DNA of 64,000 nucleotides from the NCBI RefSeq assembly GCF_032854445.1, contig NC_088301.1, forward strand, positions 2,296,001 through 2,360,000. The letters are read 5' to 3'. Under the pieces are notes generated by a model, which did not search any database, was not told the DNA's origin, and worked only from the letters and a program-made list of their open reading frames with translations. A program made the translations under genes and the position numbers. Within the stretch, counting starts at the first letter, position 1. The number at the start of each line of letters is the position of its first letter. Below are positions 1 to 12,560 of this stretch, one piece after another. This DNA is from Liolophura sinensis. Its lineage: Eukaryota > Mollusca > Polyplacophora > Chitonida > Chitonidae.

Positions 1-119
1 AAATGTCAGTTAAAAGTCGAAAACCACAATTGCTTTTATTGTATGCATTGAAATTTATATTCAATATATATATATATATATATATAAGAATATAATATAT
101 ATATATAACCTAATTATAT

Positions 120-3030
120 TCTCTTATACAGGCCAAGAGCCTTCAAAACACCGAAAATAGCATCGTCAGCGATGATGTGAAATAAATCATGTATAGAGTT
201 GACTGTAGAATTTTTGCCAAACATGGGCGAAGTCCACACAGTCAATTAGAATATGTTTGGTGCTCAATATGGCAACACACCCAACACACTCGGGAGCACT
301 GCTCTCAACCAAGATGAAATTGTGTGTCAGATGAGAAGGCCCAATACGGCATCTTGTTAAAACGTCTTGATCTCTACGAGACATATCAAAGGTATAGGAA
401 TTATAGCCAATGACAGTATGAATGGCATGCAGTTTATTGTAAACCTACAGATCCCATTCACCCTGCCAAAGGCGGCGGATATACTTAAGAATATTAGACT
501 TCACATCATTATATGGTATTTTAACTTTTGACAAAGGTTTAGTAAGGGCAGTTTTGGCCTCCCTGTCTACGACTGTGTTTCCTGGGATCCAACAGAATAT
601 GATATCTTTACCTCTATTAATTTGTTTTCTATGTATGGCTAATATTTTGAGGATCAAGGGATTTTTTAATTTATTATTCCTAATTGCCACAATGCAAAAA
701 ACGAGTCGCTGCATATCACTGCCCTCTGGGCATGCCCACAAGAAACATGTGACCGCCTCTGCCGAAAAGATTGAAGACAAGGATGGAAGACAAAGAGAAG
801 CAACTCGCTGCTCTAAGACAGCTGCACTTGCAACCCTGTCCCCATCCTTTGACCCCTCGGTAAACATAAATTTGTAATCTGAATATTTACCCTTAATTCC
901 AGCAAAACCTTGCTGAATTATCAGAGGATTTGTATTTGATTTATTATATTTACGTAGATCAAATATCAATTTAGGTTTTGGCAGAAATCATGGAGGGGAC
1001 TCCGAAAAAGAAACCGGAGCTATGTCCCAAAGTTTAATGTTGGCTTCCACAATATGGTCTCGAACACGAACAACGAATGAAGGGATCTTGTTAGGACATT
1101 TGGTATACTTGTCTACATAAAGTGGATTGAAAACACAGTCGTAGGCAGGGTTTGTTGGATGTGCTTTCAGATTTATAACATATTGAAGGCTCAGTTTTAT
1201 ACACCTGTGATGTTTTAGCACGGTACCTTATCAGGAAGTCATCTACATATAAGAACCCTCATGTCAATATTTTTAGCCAAACTATTTATTTTTACGCTAA
1301 ACAGTGTTGGTCAAAGGATACTGCCCTTGGGCACACCCAGCTCCTGCTCATAAGAGTGGGCCCCACCCTTACCTTAAAGAAACGATCAGATAAAAATTCT
1401 GATATAAATATTGGTAATCGATCTTTAAGGCCTATATCTAGAAGGTCTGTTAAAATACCATATTTCTATGTGGTGTCGTAGGCCCTTTCAAGGTCGAAAA
1501 ATATCGACACCACATGATCGTTATTGATAAAGCCATCTCGAATAAAGGTTTCGAATCGAACAAGGTGATCTAGAGTCGATCTACCTTGCCGAAAACCACA
1601 TTGTATATTAGAAAGTAACTTGTTGGTTTTAAGAAACCAAACAAGTCTATCATTTATCATCCATTCCACAGTCTTACAGACGCAGCTGGTAAGAGCTATG
1701 GGACGGTAATTATTTGGATCTGTATGATCCTTACGCGGTTTAGGGACCGGGATAATACACGCCTCCCTCCATGAAGGTGGAAAATTACCAGTTATCCATA
1801 TATTACTAAGCAAATCCAAGTGTCTCAGGAGGTAAATGGTCAAGAAACTTCTAACACATGTTATCAGGACCACAAGTAGTATCGTGTGCCTTTTTAAATA
1901 CAGTTTTAGGTTCATCGAAGTTGAAAAAAAAACGATTATAATTCTCTAAATTCTTAGAACAAAAGGGCAATTTAATTTTCTGTTTGAGGTCTTCAATATG
2001 CTGGAATTCTGAAGTATAATTCTCAGAAGAAGATTTCTTGGACATTGTGTCTGCTAATTTATTTGCTATATTGGATGGAGAGGTGAATATATTATCTCCA
2101 TCCTGTAAATGCTGGACTTTTGCTTTATTATTTTTGCCCTTAAGTTTCTAAACCATGTTCCAGGCCTTTCGCATAGGTGTTTTTGGCGTAATGCCGGAAA
2201 CAAAGTTCAAGTGGACTTGAGTAATCGACGAGCCTTGGCTCTAAACATATGAACCTTGTTCAGGTTATTATCAGTGGGACAAAGATTAAATCTCTGTTCA
2301 GCCTTTTTCCTGTCCTTCATGGATTTACGACAGTCATTGTCGTACTAGGGTTTACTTTTGGATTTTGGATTTGACGAGGTCTTAGGTATAGTTCTATCGG
2401 CAACTCGTAAAACAAGCTCATTAAATTTTAATATAGGATCGTCTGCTGATTTGAAAGTCTCTGAGGTGCTATTAGCCTTACAGAACATCTCAGATGCGGT
2501 CCAATTTGTTTTATCGAATTTCCACCTACCTACACGTTTTAAAGAATTATAAGTGATTTGTTCTAGGATTATAGGAAAATGGTCACCATCACAAAGATCG
2601 TGATGCACCTTCCAAGAAAAATCGGTGAGTTAGTGAGATCGATAGCAGAATAAGTGTCATTACCCGGATGTAAATAGGGATTAGAGCCATCATTGAAATA
2701 ACACAGTTTCTCCTTAGATAAGAAGTCTTCCACTATCTTGCCCTTTTTATTGATGTTATTACTGCTCCATTGGGGGCTATAGGCATTATAATAATATTGT
2801 TATTGATGAAGATAGAAGAGCCGCCTGCAACTTGCTTATTCATTTGAATAAGTGCTGTATAAGGAATAATTCTTAAGGGTTTTTTTTTATCTTTGTCAGA
2901 TGTTTTCAGGTGAGTTTCCTGAAGACAAAGAGCAATAGGATTTTATGACTGAACTAGTTGTGTTATTTCAACAAAATTTACCTTAAGACCTTGACAATTC
3001 CACTGTATAATTTTGTCACATATATATATT
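120..3030 (-). pseudogene. LINE ORF2 relic (APE, RT, RNase H), copy A
   Basis: The open pieces read in order on the minus strand. An endonuclease start with the CLQETHL motif lies near 2915-2940, and a later endonuclease part (DGDHFPIILE) at 2345-2608. RT fingers and palm occupy 1466-1915, with PNNYRPIALTSC, the GFRQGRSTLDHL block and the SIFFDLERAYDTT motif A. The RT active site YVDD is still present at about 1236-1247. The connection region follows at 988-1221. RNase H occupies 445-969 with TEGSKDGDRVA (first Asp replaced by Glu) and the WIPGNTVVDREAK end, and the Cys/His tail ECVGCVAI lies at 187-384. The product was a retrotransposon polyprotein that nicked target DNA, copied its own RNA and removed the RNA strand. 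It is inactive because of frameshifts, stops and the two deletions. Confidence 0.82.
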
Positions 3031-3039
3031 ACAGAGGGA

Positions 3040-4250
3040 GAGGGACAGGAGATTTCTTTAGACTTCTGAACCAGGGACGACCCTTTCGTGGATATCAGCT
3101 TGAAGATCTCGCCGGTGCGGGTGATGTATCCACCTCATCTGCATCTGATATTGAAAGACCAACGTCCAAAACTTATTAAAACTTTGGACAGGATCCCTAT
3201 TTGCTTTAAAAGGACGCCCTGTTGTACCACTACGTTTATTATTATTATTTGGAGGTTTATTTCCAGACATAATTTTGTTTTAGGCTGATTAGGTTTAGGG
3301 TTATCGGGTTGGTGAGTATTTTTCACTGGCTTTATCTGTTGTATTGAGCTAATCTTCGTTGAGGAGGTATTGAAATGAGGTCGAACAGTAGGTTCAACAG
3401 ACAAGGGTTCTTGTTTGCAACAGGCCAAGTCATTGATGGTTGAGTAGCAACAGATGCTACTCGCTTGACTGCATTGGCAAGTGAAGTCTGCAGTGAAGTA
3501 TTAGGAGGCGAGACTAGTTTGCGGGCCTCCTGATACGATATATTGTTTTCAGTTTATATAGGGATTATTTGTTTTTCTTTCACGAAAAGTGGTCAGTCCC
3601 TAGAGGTGGCCGTCTGATCTCCACCGCAATTGCAGCACTTAACTGTGCTGCTACAGTCGAAAGCATCATGACCCTCACTGCCGCACCGGAAACAAACCAT
3701 TTATGTTTTACATTGGCCCTTGCCATGGCCAAATGTTTGACAGTTGAAACAACGTGTCGGGTTAGGGATGTGTAAGTCCACACTAACCGTAAACGCACCA
3801 ATATAGATAAACTGTTGAAAGACAAAAGATGTGTATTTAGTTTAATGATGTTACCAGATTTCTTCGTAGTGAAGCGCTTCACTTTGGTAACACCCTGTGT
3901 TTTCAGTTCTGTGCAGAATTTCTCTTCTTATAAGTCAATGGTATCCTGATCCCTGTCACGTACAATTCCCTGACAGCTGTTCAGGGAATTATGAGAAGAT
4001 GTATACACAGGAATATCAGTTATTTTGTTCAAAGCTAATAAATTTATGGATTGTTTCGGAAACATGTGATGAGAATGTCTCCGAATCGTAATTTTTTGAC
4101 GTTTTTTAATATACTTTATAAACCCTGCAAGGCCCTTTTTAGTACAAATGGATAAATTTTCTTTGTAACTATAAAAGCCGGCCAACTGTCCTGTCTAATA
4201 ACACCTATAATTTCTTCTTTCTGTCAGCGCTAGAAACATTTGAAGTAAGG
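3040..4250 (-). pseudogene. LINE ORF1 (gag-like, CCHC zinc knuckles) relic, copy A
   Basis: The minus strand encodes an ORF1 N-terminal part at 3928-4185 with the family signature SHNSLNSCQGIVRDRDQD, also seen in copies B, D, F and H. The zinc-knuckle stretch lies at 3580-3882 and the Ser/Pro-rich C-terminal tail at 3058-3428. In this family ORF1 is an RNA-binding protein of the retrotransposon ribonucleoprotein particle. The zinc-knuckle segment is broken into several frames here, and the intact ORFs listed by translation in this stretch are partly out of frame with it. No function is expected today. Confidence 0.75.
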
Positions 4251-4581
4251 TTTAAATACGACATGGCATATAGGTAATAAAAGTTCACATAATATGTTCT
4301 TCCACTCACCAGGGAGTGCCAACAAAGGCGATGCCTGAACGTGGGAATGCCCAGCAGGAAAGACATCAACAGATTGATTCATACAGATTGATTCATACCA
4401 AAGGTTAAATTCAATCTACTCGATTGACCCATGAGCCACCGCCTCAAAACCTAAACTAATATGTGATAGGGCTATACCCAGGAGGTAAATGATATGCACT
4501 GACTAACTCTTTTTTCTTTTCGCAATAAAGCATTATAAATCTAAAAATCCATTGATACTTATATTAATTTATATTACACAG

Positions 4582-4988
4582 AATAAGAGCGTCATGTCCG
4601 ACATTCATATACCATTGTTAGTCCGTAAAGGGCGTTCCAAGTCGATAGAAGATCCATTTCCAAAACAACGTTTAACACTAGATCCCAAAGACAAAAGGAT
4701 GTAAGTAATTATACAAATAGGAAATAAAGCCGGTAACAAATAAGAGAGAAGAGGTCATCAGTGTTCAATGAATCAGGTCAGAGTGTTGATATTCCCGGCG
4801 TGAGTTCCACATTAAAGTTCAAATTCGTAGTCCATGATTGAGTTCCAGGTCAAATAACATTAAACAAGGTATCTCAGTCGCGGTTTGACTGCAGCTGGTC
4901 ATAAAGGCAGATATAATGAACATGGCTGCCTTTACGGCCCCTAGCCCAAGGTTACGAGGTATTAGATACAGTTTGAAAATGACGAGCG
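4582..4988 (+). repeat. Unclassified dispersed repeat with exon-like segment, copy 1
   Basis: Positions 4588-4988 match 23935-24345 over their whole length with scattered substitutions and small indels. The left 85 bases also match 29415-29498 in the opposite orientation. On the plus strand an acceptor-like 'tatattacacag' ends at 4581. An open frame then runs to about 4700, where 'gtaagtaatt' resembles a splice donor. The frame reads NKSVMSDIHIPLLVRKGR and onwards to DPKDKR. In copy 2 a strong donor (AG then GTATGTAAG) lies at the equivalent place but the frame is shifted. The minus strand of copy 2 is also open here (CFGNGSCDYRLGTPF), so the coding strand is not settled. It may be a duplicated exon plus intron or part of an unknown transposon. 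No known domain was recognised. Confidence 0.6.
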
Positions 4989-5897
4989 CTCAAAACTGTT
5001 TCATGCAGATTTTACCAAGCAGATATGGCTTCGACACAAAGCAGATTAACCTTTTTTTTAATTCGCTGGGGTCTGTGCTGTCACCGTTCGGTCTTGGTGT
5101 ATACGATGATTCCTCCGAGCACTTGAGCTGATACAATCTGCCAGAACAACACGGTATTGTGATAATGTATAGCTATGACATAAAGGGTCACGACACGATG
5201 ACCTCATTAAACACTTGAGGTTCATTGGCTGTACGTTGTAATTATATTGTATTCCGGCATAGTCTAGGATTCCGCTGGTGGACTAAGCCTTTGTATTGTT
5301 TTAATGTTGATGTATGTAAATGTGATGACAACGCAGTTTTTTTTGTTGGTAATTTTAGACCAGTGACGTCTAATATATTGCAATTAATAAATTGCAAACA
5401 TCATTAATTCTGCGTAAGCCATGGTGCTAGGGGGCGTGTAAATTTACATGAACAGTTGGAATAAAACACTAACATTGATGTAAATTGCCAAAGGCCGTAC
5501 TTCATTGCTTAGGTGTTACCATTTGCTAATTACAATGGGGTCATACTGAAGACTTTAAAAATGATTCTTGCTGCTGTCTCGCTTGCCGCTCAACAGTATG
5601 AGCAACGACACATGGCTGGTTGTCCTGGTGTCAGTATAATGTGACTGGTTGGGGGAGGGGTGGGTGTCATGTCTGGTATCTTCGGCATCATGCTTCAGTG
5701 GTAGCAGCACTTTGGCGGCATATACTTGCCCCGGCTCTAAGAAGACAATGTATGTATAAAACACCAAATGACCCCTCAGATGACTGAAAATTGCTAAGTA
5801 GTACGTTAAATCACAAGCAAACACACTTTCTTGGGTTTTTTCCTCTACATGCTGTACGTCTTAATTATATTATATCACAAATACAGTTCCTTACTGA
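4989..5897. other. Unassigned DNA between a dispersed repeat and a SINE fragment
   Basis: I see no conserved reading frame, repeat or RNA signature here. The short open frames (for example 5225-5407 plus and 5555-5824 minus) have no recognisable motif and no matching splice sites. Confidence 0.5.
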
Positions 5898-5995
5898 AAC
5901 TGGAACCCCATGCCCTGCCCGATTTCCTCCCACCATTTTGCTAGCTGCCGTTGTAAAAGCAAAACTATCCCCGAGAAGGCGCAAAACACCTATCA
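5898..5995 (+). mobile_element. Old, 5'-truncated tRNA-derived SINE fragment
   Basis: The stretch matches the 3' half of the SINE seen intact at 6362-6630 and 13854-14129. Shared blocks are 'ctgcccg', 'tttcctcccaccat', 'gctagctgccgt' and the end 'ggcgcaaaacacctatca'. It is clearly more diverged than the other copies, so it is probably an older insertion. The tRNA-like head is missing. Confidence 0.65.
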
Positions 5996-6361
5996 TATGT
6001 ATACCCTTATTCAAACAAATATACTTTTCTACATTATATATTATTAACAATTCCCGAATTTCGCCCGCAGGTTGGTTCTTTTGACTGGTTTTAAATACAC
6101 TGGACCATTTTTGTTCTGTGGTCTGTTGAATGCTGTATTTATCATAAGGAAACCATTCACTGTTAAAGCATGTTCTCGCCAGGAAATGCTTGAAATATGG
6201 TGCTTGATGCGGCGGTATGCCCTACTCTTTCATTGATTTGTTCTTGTTCAAATTCCGTTTAGGGCCTTTCAACCTCTGTTGAATTGGTCTCTGAATTTGT
6301 CTCTCAAACAACCATGTGGAAATTTGGTTGTGTCCGAATATCATCACAATATCTCGGATTA

Positions 6362-6630
6362 TTTTTTTTTTTTTTTTTTGATTGGTGTTTTACGCCGTAC
6401 TCAAGAATATTTCACTTATACGACGGCGGCCAGCATTATGGTGGGTGGAAACCGGGCAGAGCCCGGGGGAAACCCACGACCATCCGCAGGTTGCTGCAGA
6501 CCTTCTCACGTACGGCCGGAGAGGAAGCCAGCATGAGCTGGACTTGAGCTCACAGCGACCGCATTGGTGAGAGACTCCTGGGTCATTACGCTGCGCTAGC
6601 GCTTTAACCGACTGAGCCACGGAGGCCCCC
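6362..6630 (-). mobile_element. Full-length tRNA-derived SINE with target-site duplication
   Basis: Read on the minus strand it begins with ggggcctccgtggctcag. It carries a tRNA-like A box (TGGCTCAG...) and a B-box-like GAGCTCAAGTCC, the central block with 'tttcccccgggctctgcccgg', and the tail 'acggcgtaaaacaccaatc' followed by poly(A), seen as a T run at 6362-6379. The 12-base duplication atctcggattat flanks it at about 6351-6362 and 6632-6643. SINEs of this kind are transcribed by RNA polymerase III and moved by a LINE enzyme. The sequence is close to the type common in mollusc genomes, which is part of the reason for the organism call. Confidence 0.9.
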
Positions 6631-6643
6631 CATCTCGGATTAT

Positions 6644-8548
6644 ATTCGCAACACAGCTCAACACTAACAAGGGGGTGTTACCCTCAGATTGAACACATAA
6701 TAACACGAAAACAATACAACAGGGAACAGGCTACAGGTAAGCTTAGTTCACCAGCAGAATCCTGGTTTATGGAGGAAAGCAATATAATTAAAAAACAAAC
6801 AGCATAGAGGGTGAAACCAGACCAGCGACGACAGTCTGATGGCGGAAAAGTGGTCACTCGTAGTGACTCTTGTCACTTTACATCAGGGCTTTATTGTAAC
6901 TGTTCAAGTAAAATCATTCCTATGCCATACATTCCGTGCCTGTTTTACCAACAGCGACATAATTTATAACAGGTCGTCGATATAGTTATGAGTTTTAACT
7001 TTAAGGAAAATCATGTTGCACATGTTTAAACAGTTCCATTTATGTGAATTGGTAGGTCTGTATTTCTCTATACATTTTCTTATAGGTAATTGCTACATTT
7101 AATACGAATGTAGAGAGATTGTTTCTGACGATCTAACGAGTGATTTAGTTTTAGTCAAGGCAATCAATATTGTAATAGCAAGATAAACAAGATCGTTGTC
7201 AGAGAGATGCGAGCAAATGACGTTGGGAATTGTGAGGTATAATATTCCACAATGATAAAGGTGTTCGCCCCTGATGCAAGTTGGGAATCTATTTTCTAGA
7301 TATAAATCTCTTAATCTGCATATGTAAAGTTTATTTCTTGGTATAGACATGATACAAATGGGATAAACATGTTCTATGAATACGCTTAGAGTTTGTATCT
7401 TCTACGGTGATTGTGCTAATGATGATCTTCGATAAGTACTTTTTACTATCTAATTTTACATCTAATTTTGCATTGTCTGTACACCGAGATCCTAAAGGAT
7501 TTTATTGTAGTAAAACGTGGGCTTGTACCACAAAGTCGTTAGACTGAGTGTGTAATGATGTTGATAGGATTTAATTAGGGCTGTGTGCTCCAGACTTAAA
7601 ACGGGATACATTTACATTTTGATATCCAGATTATATTTAGTCTGCCACTCGTATACGGATATAAGAGAGTAGCACCTTTGTTTGATTCTAGTGTTTACAG
7701 CCAAACGCTACTCTCGTAACTGCTGTGCTGCATGTGTCAGTAAACCTGTACACATGGCACCGTTTCAACCCGAAGCAGCAGCATTCAAAGCAAATAACTT
7801 TACATGAATTTGTGGAAGACAGAAAAATTGTTGTTTATTAGAGGCAACCTATAAATGGCGCTAAAATCATAATGTTAGTTATCAGCTCATATGCTCTTAC
7901 ATCATTAATGTTGTTATGTAATTATTGTTTTCGTTTAACCGCATCATTTTTGTATAGAAATATAGTATATTTACGCATATTCACGCACATTGTACTACAT
8001 AACACGGATGCCATTGACTATTTCACGCTAGGTAAGTCTTAAATAAGCCTGACACATGCAGTCATTAAATCAAATATGATATCAAACATGTAAGTAACTA
8101 ATTCGTAAGCCATTCACAATTCCGCACAAAACTGTACTGTCTGGTGACATCTGGACTAAACCCCTGTATTTCAGTGTATATGTATTACCGGTTATTCTAG
8201 AACTGAAAGTGCGGAATATTTCAAAAGCCTTCAGTTTCTTAAGTTTTACAATGATTGCATAGAATTCTGATGGAAGGGAGCGTCAAGAATCTCTGGCGCT
8301 CTGCTTCATGATTGTGCCTATAGTCTTTCTTTTAGAGAGTCGCCTACATTCAGCTGTCTGTAAAATCAGTCATACTCGCTACGAAATTTACTTTCAGTCA
8401 GTGTCACGTAACAAGCCAAGCTCTAGAAGTTGATAAATAGGACGCTCATGTTATTACAAAGAAATTGCCCTTAAAATACTTTTTCTAGTTCATAATATTA
8501 GCTTAACTCGATAAGCTTTGTTTCCACACCAAGAACTAATTGCCTTGA
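6644..8548. other. Unassigned DNA, no gene seen
   Basis: This A/T-rich stretch has no repeat shared with the rest of the window and no convincing exon. The longest frame (7099-7350, minus, 83 codons) has no recognisable domain and no supporting splice sites. A 9-base inverted repeat occurs at 7665-7673 and 7707-7715. Confidence 0.5.
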
Positions 8549-8705
8549 ACCCCCGTGGGGTCTCCGGGGTGGAAAGAATACATCAGCCCTCTAGGTAAGT
8601 TTGTCGTAAAAGGGGACCAACCTAGAGCTCTCCCGTGTGTGTCCGGTGAAAATAATAGGCTCAGTTCTTCTCAGTTGTGTGGAAGGCAACCGATGAGTAA
8701 CCTTT

Positions 8706-9445
8706 TTGTCGTTTGTTTCGGATATGCCTGTGTTTACATCTTCTCACAATTCCCTGAACAGTTTTCAGGGAATAATTTGTGACTGGGATCAAGATATTTT
8801 TGAACTTTCGGAAGAAGAAATCTGTGAGAAACCAAAATCACAGGGTGTTACCAGAGTAAAGCGCTTCGCCTCAAAGAAAGCTGGTAATGTCCTGATATGA
8901 AATCCACATCTGCTGACTTTTAATGGTACTTCTCTTCCATCATACATGTACATTTGCCCGTATAGGGTTTAATGTGATTTATATATCCCAAACCCAACCC
9001 GCTGTTTTACCTGCCCAAAATTTGGTCTGGCAAGGGCCAATGTAACAATGAATTTAAAAACCAAAAACAATATATCTTATCAGGAGGCGCGCAAATTGGT
9101 CTCCCTTTCTAATACTTCACTACAACCTTCGTTTGCCAATGTGGTCAAGCGAGTAGCATCTGCTCAACCCAGGCAACAGCAATACAGCAAATAAAACCAG
9201 TAAATAATCCACAACAAACTAAAAAACCAAAACCTAATCAATCCGAACAAAAACTGCCCTAAGGAAGTCCGGGAAATAAATCTTATAGTAATCATAATAA
9301 ACCTAGTGGTCCCTGAGAGCGTCACTTTAAGGTCACTAGAGACCTTGTCCAAACTTTTAATAGGTTTGGATGGTTGGAGGGTGTTGCTCCTTCAACCTCA
9401 GATGCGGATATGATGGATACATCACCCGCACCTGGGAGATCTTTT
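8706..9445 (+). pseudogene. LINE ORF1 relic, copy B
   Basis: The frame at 8706-8900 carries the ORF1 signature SHNSLNSFQGIICDWDQD and a following basic VKRFASKKAGN stretch. The zinc-knuckle region is reduced to a trace near 8990-9050. The Ser/Pro-rich C-terminal tail, with the DTSPAPGRS-like end, is read at about 9400-9445. The knuckle region is deleted, so the RNA-binding function is lost. Confidence 0.7.
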
Positions 9446-12400
9446 ATCCGATCTCCACGAAAGTGTTGTCTGAAACAATCACAATTTGTTCGGTGTATAT
9501 TCCCGCGAACATTTCTTTGTCAGCTTTGCAGTTACATAATTTAAAACAACAGTTGCCAAAACCTTTTATACTTATGGGAGATTTTAATTCCCATAATCCC
9601 CTATGGGACAGTAATAGCATAAATAATAAGGGCAAGATAGTGGAAGACTTCTTATCTAAGGAGGAACTGTGTTATTTCGATGATAGTTCTAATACCTGTT
9701 TACATCCGGGTAATGGCGCTTATTCTGCTGTCGACCTCACTATTACATATCGATCATTTCTCCCGAATTTTTGTTGGAAGGTGCATGACTATTTTTGTGG
9801 TAATGACCATTTTCCTATAATCCTAGAGTATATCACTTATAATTCTTTAGAACCTGTAGCTATGTGGAGGTTCGATAAAGCAGATTGGAACGCATTTGAG
9901 ATGTTCTGTGAGGCTGATATCACCTCAAAGGCTCTCAATGCAGCAGATGATTGTAAGACCTCGACAAATCCAAAAGTAAACACTGGTACGACAATGGGTG
10001 TTGTAAAGCCATCACGGACCGGAAAAAGGCTGAGCGCAGATTTAATCATTATCGTAAACCATTTTCGTAGTTTGATATCTAAAGTTTGTGGATTACTCAA
10101 GTCCAAGGGACGATCTTGTTGGCGGAACTTCGTTTCAGGCATTACGTCCAAAACACCCATGCGTATGGTCTGGAACATGGATCAGAAACTTAAGGGCAAA
10201 AATACTAAAGCCAGAGATCAGGACTTGAAAGGTTGAGATAGTATATTAACTTCACCTGATATTGCAATTAAATTAGATGAAACAATTTCCAAGAAATCTT
10301 CTGAGAGTTACACTTCAGAATTCCAGCATATTAAAAACCAGAAAGAGAAAAATAAATTGCCCTTATTTTCGATTATAATCGTCCTTTTAACACACCTTTT
10401 AACATTTTAACATCCAAACATATTTGGATAACTGGTAATTTTCCACCGTCATGGAGGGCGGCGAGTATTATCCCAGTTTCCAAACCGGGTTAGGATCATA
10501 CTGATCCAAATAATTACCGGCCCATAGCTCTTAATAGCTGCGTCTGTAAGACTATGGAACGGATGATTAACGATAGACTTGTTTGGTTTCTTGAAAGCAA
10601 CAGGCTTTTATCTAATATTCAATGTAGTTTTCGTCAACGTTGATCTACTTTAGGTCACCTTGTTCGATTTGAAACTTTTATTCGAGATGTTTTTGTTAAT
10701 AATAAACATGTGGTGCCCATATTTTTCGACCTTGAAAAAGCTCAAGACACAACAAGGAAATACGGTATTTTTTAGAGACCTGACGGATATAGGATTTAAA
10801 GGTCGCTTACCTTTATTTATATCTCAATTTTTATCAGAGCGTCAGTTTAAGGTACGACTTGGGTCCACTGTTTCTGATTCTTATGAGCAGAGAATGGGTG
10901 TACCCCAAGGCACCATTCTATCACCAGCTCTGTTCAGCGTTAAAATAAATTACCTAGCAAAAACATTTACATCGGGCAAAGAGAGTTTTCTATACGTGGA
11001 TGATTTCCTTATATGCTGGCGTGCTGAATAACATCGAACATCAGTTGGAGTTTTGTCTCAATAAGATCGAGAAATAGGCAACTGAAAACGGTTTTAGATT
11101 TCCAACGCCTAAAACCGTGGGTAACAAACGGAAACTTCATCTTGACCCCGAGCTTCATTTTTGTGGTGAACAAGTTAAACTTGTTGGAGAAAATAAATTT
11201 TTAGGTGTAATATTTGATATTTTATACCTCGTATTAAAATGCTTAAAGCTAAATGTACCAAGGCTTTTTATACAATTAAGTTCCAGCCTAGCACCGATTG
11301 GGATGCTGACCGATCTGTTCGACCTAATTTATATCGTTCTCTGGTGAGGCCTAAATTGGACTATGGGTTCATCACTTTTACGGTTCCGCAAAGAAGTTGA
11401 ACAGAAGATTCTGTTCATTACCAAGGTCTGAGGCTCTGCCTTGATGCTTTTAGTGCCTCACCAGTAGAAAGTTTATACGTGGAGTCAAATGAGCCTTCTT
11501 TATATAACCGACGTATAAAACTGAGCCTTCAATATATTGCAAAGCTTAAAGAACATCCAACAAACCCTGCCTACGACTGTGTTTTTAATCCATCATATGT
11601 AGGCAAATTTCATAAATATCCTAACAAGATCCGTCCGTTTAGTCTTCGTATACGGGACCATATATTGAAAGCTAACATCAAGCTAGAGAACATAGCTCCG
11701 TTGTCTTTTCCGGAGCCTCCTCCCTGGCTTCTTCCACGCCCTAAACCAATATTTGACCTACGTAAATCTCATAAATCAGGTACAAATCCTCTGGTAATTC
11801 AGGGACGTTTTGCAGAAATCAAGGCTAATTATATGGATTATAAATTTATATATAATGACGGCTCAAAGGATGGGGACATGGTTGCGGCTGCGGCTGTGCT
11901 AGAACAGGGAGTCACTTTTCTTCATCTTTTATCTTTTCTGCGGAGGGAAGAGCTGGACTACTGGCCTTATGATATGCTTTCTCTGGGGAAGCCCATAGAG
12001 GGCAGTGATATCCAGCGTTTCGCTGTCTTGTCTTTTGGTAGTTGGGAATAATAAATTTAAAAATCCGTTGATACTTGAGATAATAGCCAAACATAGAAAA
12101 CTAAGTAAAAGCGGTAAAGATATTACATTCTGTTGGATACCAAGTCACATTGGTATCGATGGAAAGACAGTCAGTCGTGAACGGGGCAGCGAAAGTTCCT
12201 CTGTATAAACCTGTATCTCGGATTAAAATCCCGTATACTGACATACATTCTAAAATATATTCGTCGCCTTTGGCAGGGTGAATGGGACTTGCAGGTCCAT
12301 AATAAACTGCACGCTATTAATCCTGTCATTGGCTACAATGCCTGTACTTGTCAAATGTCTCGTAGAGACCAAGTTGTTATGACGAGGCGTCGTATTGGGC

Positions 12401-12560
12401 ATTCTCATCCTAGATGGGAACGGTGTTCCCGAGTGTGTTGGATGCGATGCCTAATATCGCATCAAGCAGATCTTGGTTGACTGTGTAGACTTTCCCCTTG
12501 TTCGGCAGAGATTTTACAAGATCAGCTCTATATATGATTTGCTTGACAGCATTGCCGGCG
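9370..12560 (+). pseudogene. LINE ORF2 relic (APE, RT, RNase H), copy B, fused to the ORF1 tail
   Basis: The 288-codon frame at 9370-10236 begins in the ORF1 tail and passes, through a deletion near 9470, into the APE endonuclease. It keeps the catalytic-type motifs GDFNSHNPLWD, YSAVDLTI and NDHFPIILE. RT follows at about 10420-11030, with PNNYRPIAL and MGVPQGTILSPALFSVKI, and an intact YVDD at 10991-11002. The connection (11479-11760) and RNase H (from YNDGSKDGD near 11853) follow, with a CWIPSHIGIDG block near 12130 and a degenerate tail to about 12560. Several stops lie in the RT (for example before the motif A region) and frameshifts near 10770 and 11220. It is not active. Confidence 0.8.

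Larger units (their letters stand above)
1..4455 (-). mobile_element. Nimbus-like (I-group) LINE, copy A, 3' end beyond the window
   Basis: On the minus strand the order is 5' UTR (about 4455-4260), ORF1, ORF2 and a 3' UTR that runs off the left edge. The UTR can be matched to the copies ending at 46612 and 12832, including a block resembling their 'ggttttcgagttttaac' at about 12-30. A TA repeat at 62-108 lies in the UTR. ORF2 shows the I-group layout of APE endonuclease, reverse transcriptase and RNase H. Two internal deletions are clear by comparison with the other copies: the middle of the endonuclease is missing near 2790, and about 0.5 kb between the RT active site and the connection region is missing near 1222. 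Stops and frameshifts throughout make it a relic. The Nimbus assignment rests on domain order, RNase H and the ATTC-type tail of the family; I cannot run a phylogeny. Confidence 0.85.

Noticed and set aside
554-877. 107-codon plus-strand frame opposite the LINE RNase H
   Set aside because: It is the antisense shadow of the LINE ORF2 coding strand and shows no motif of its own.
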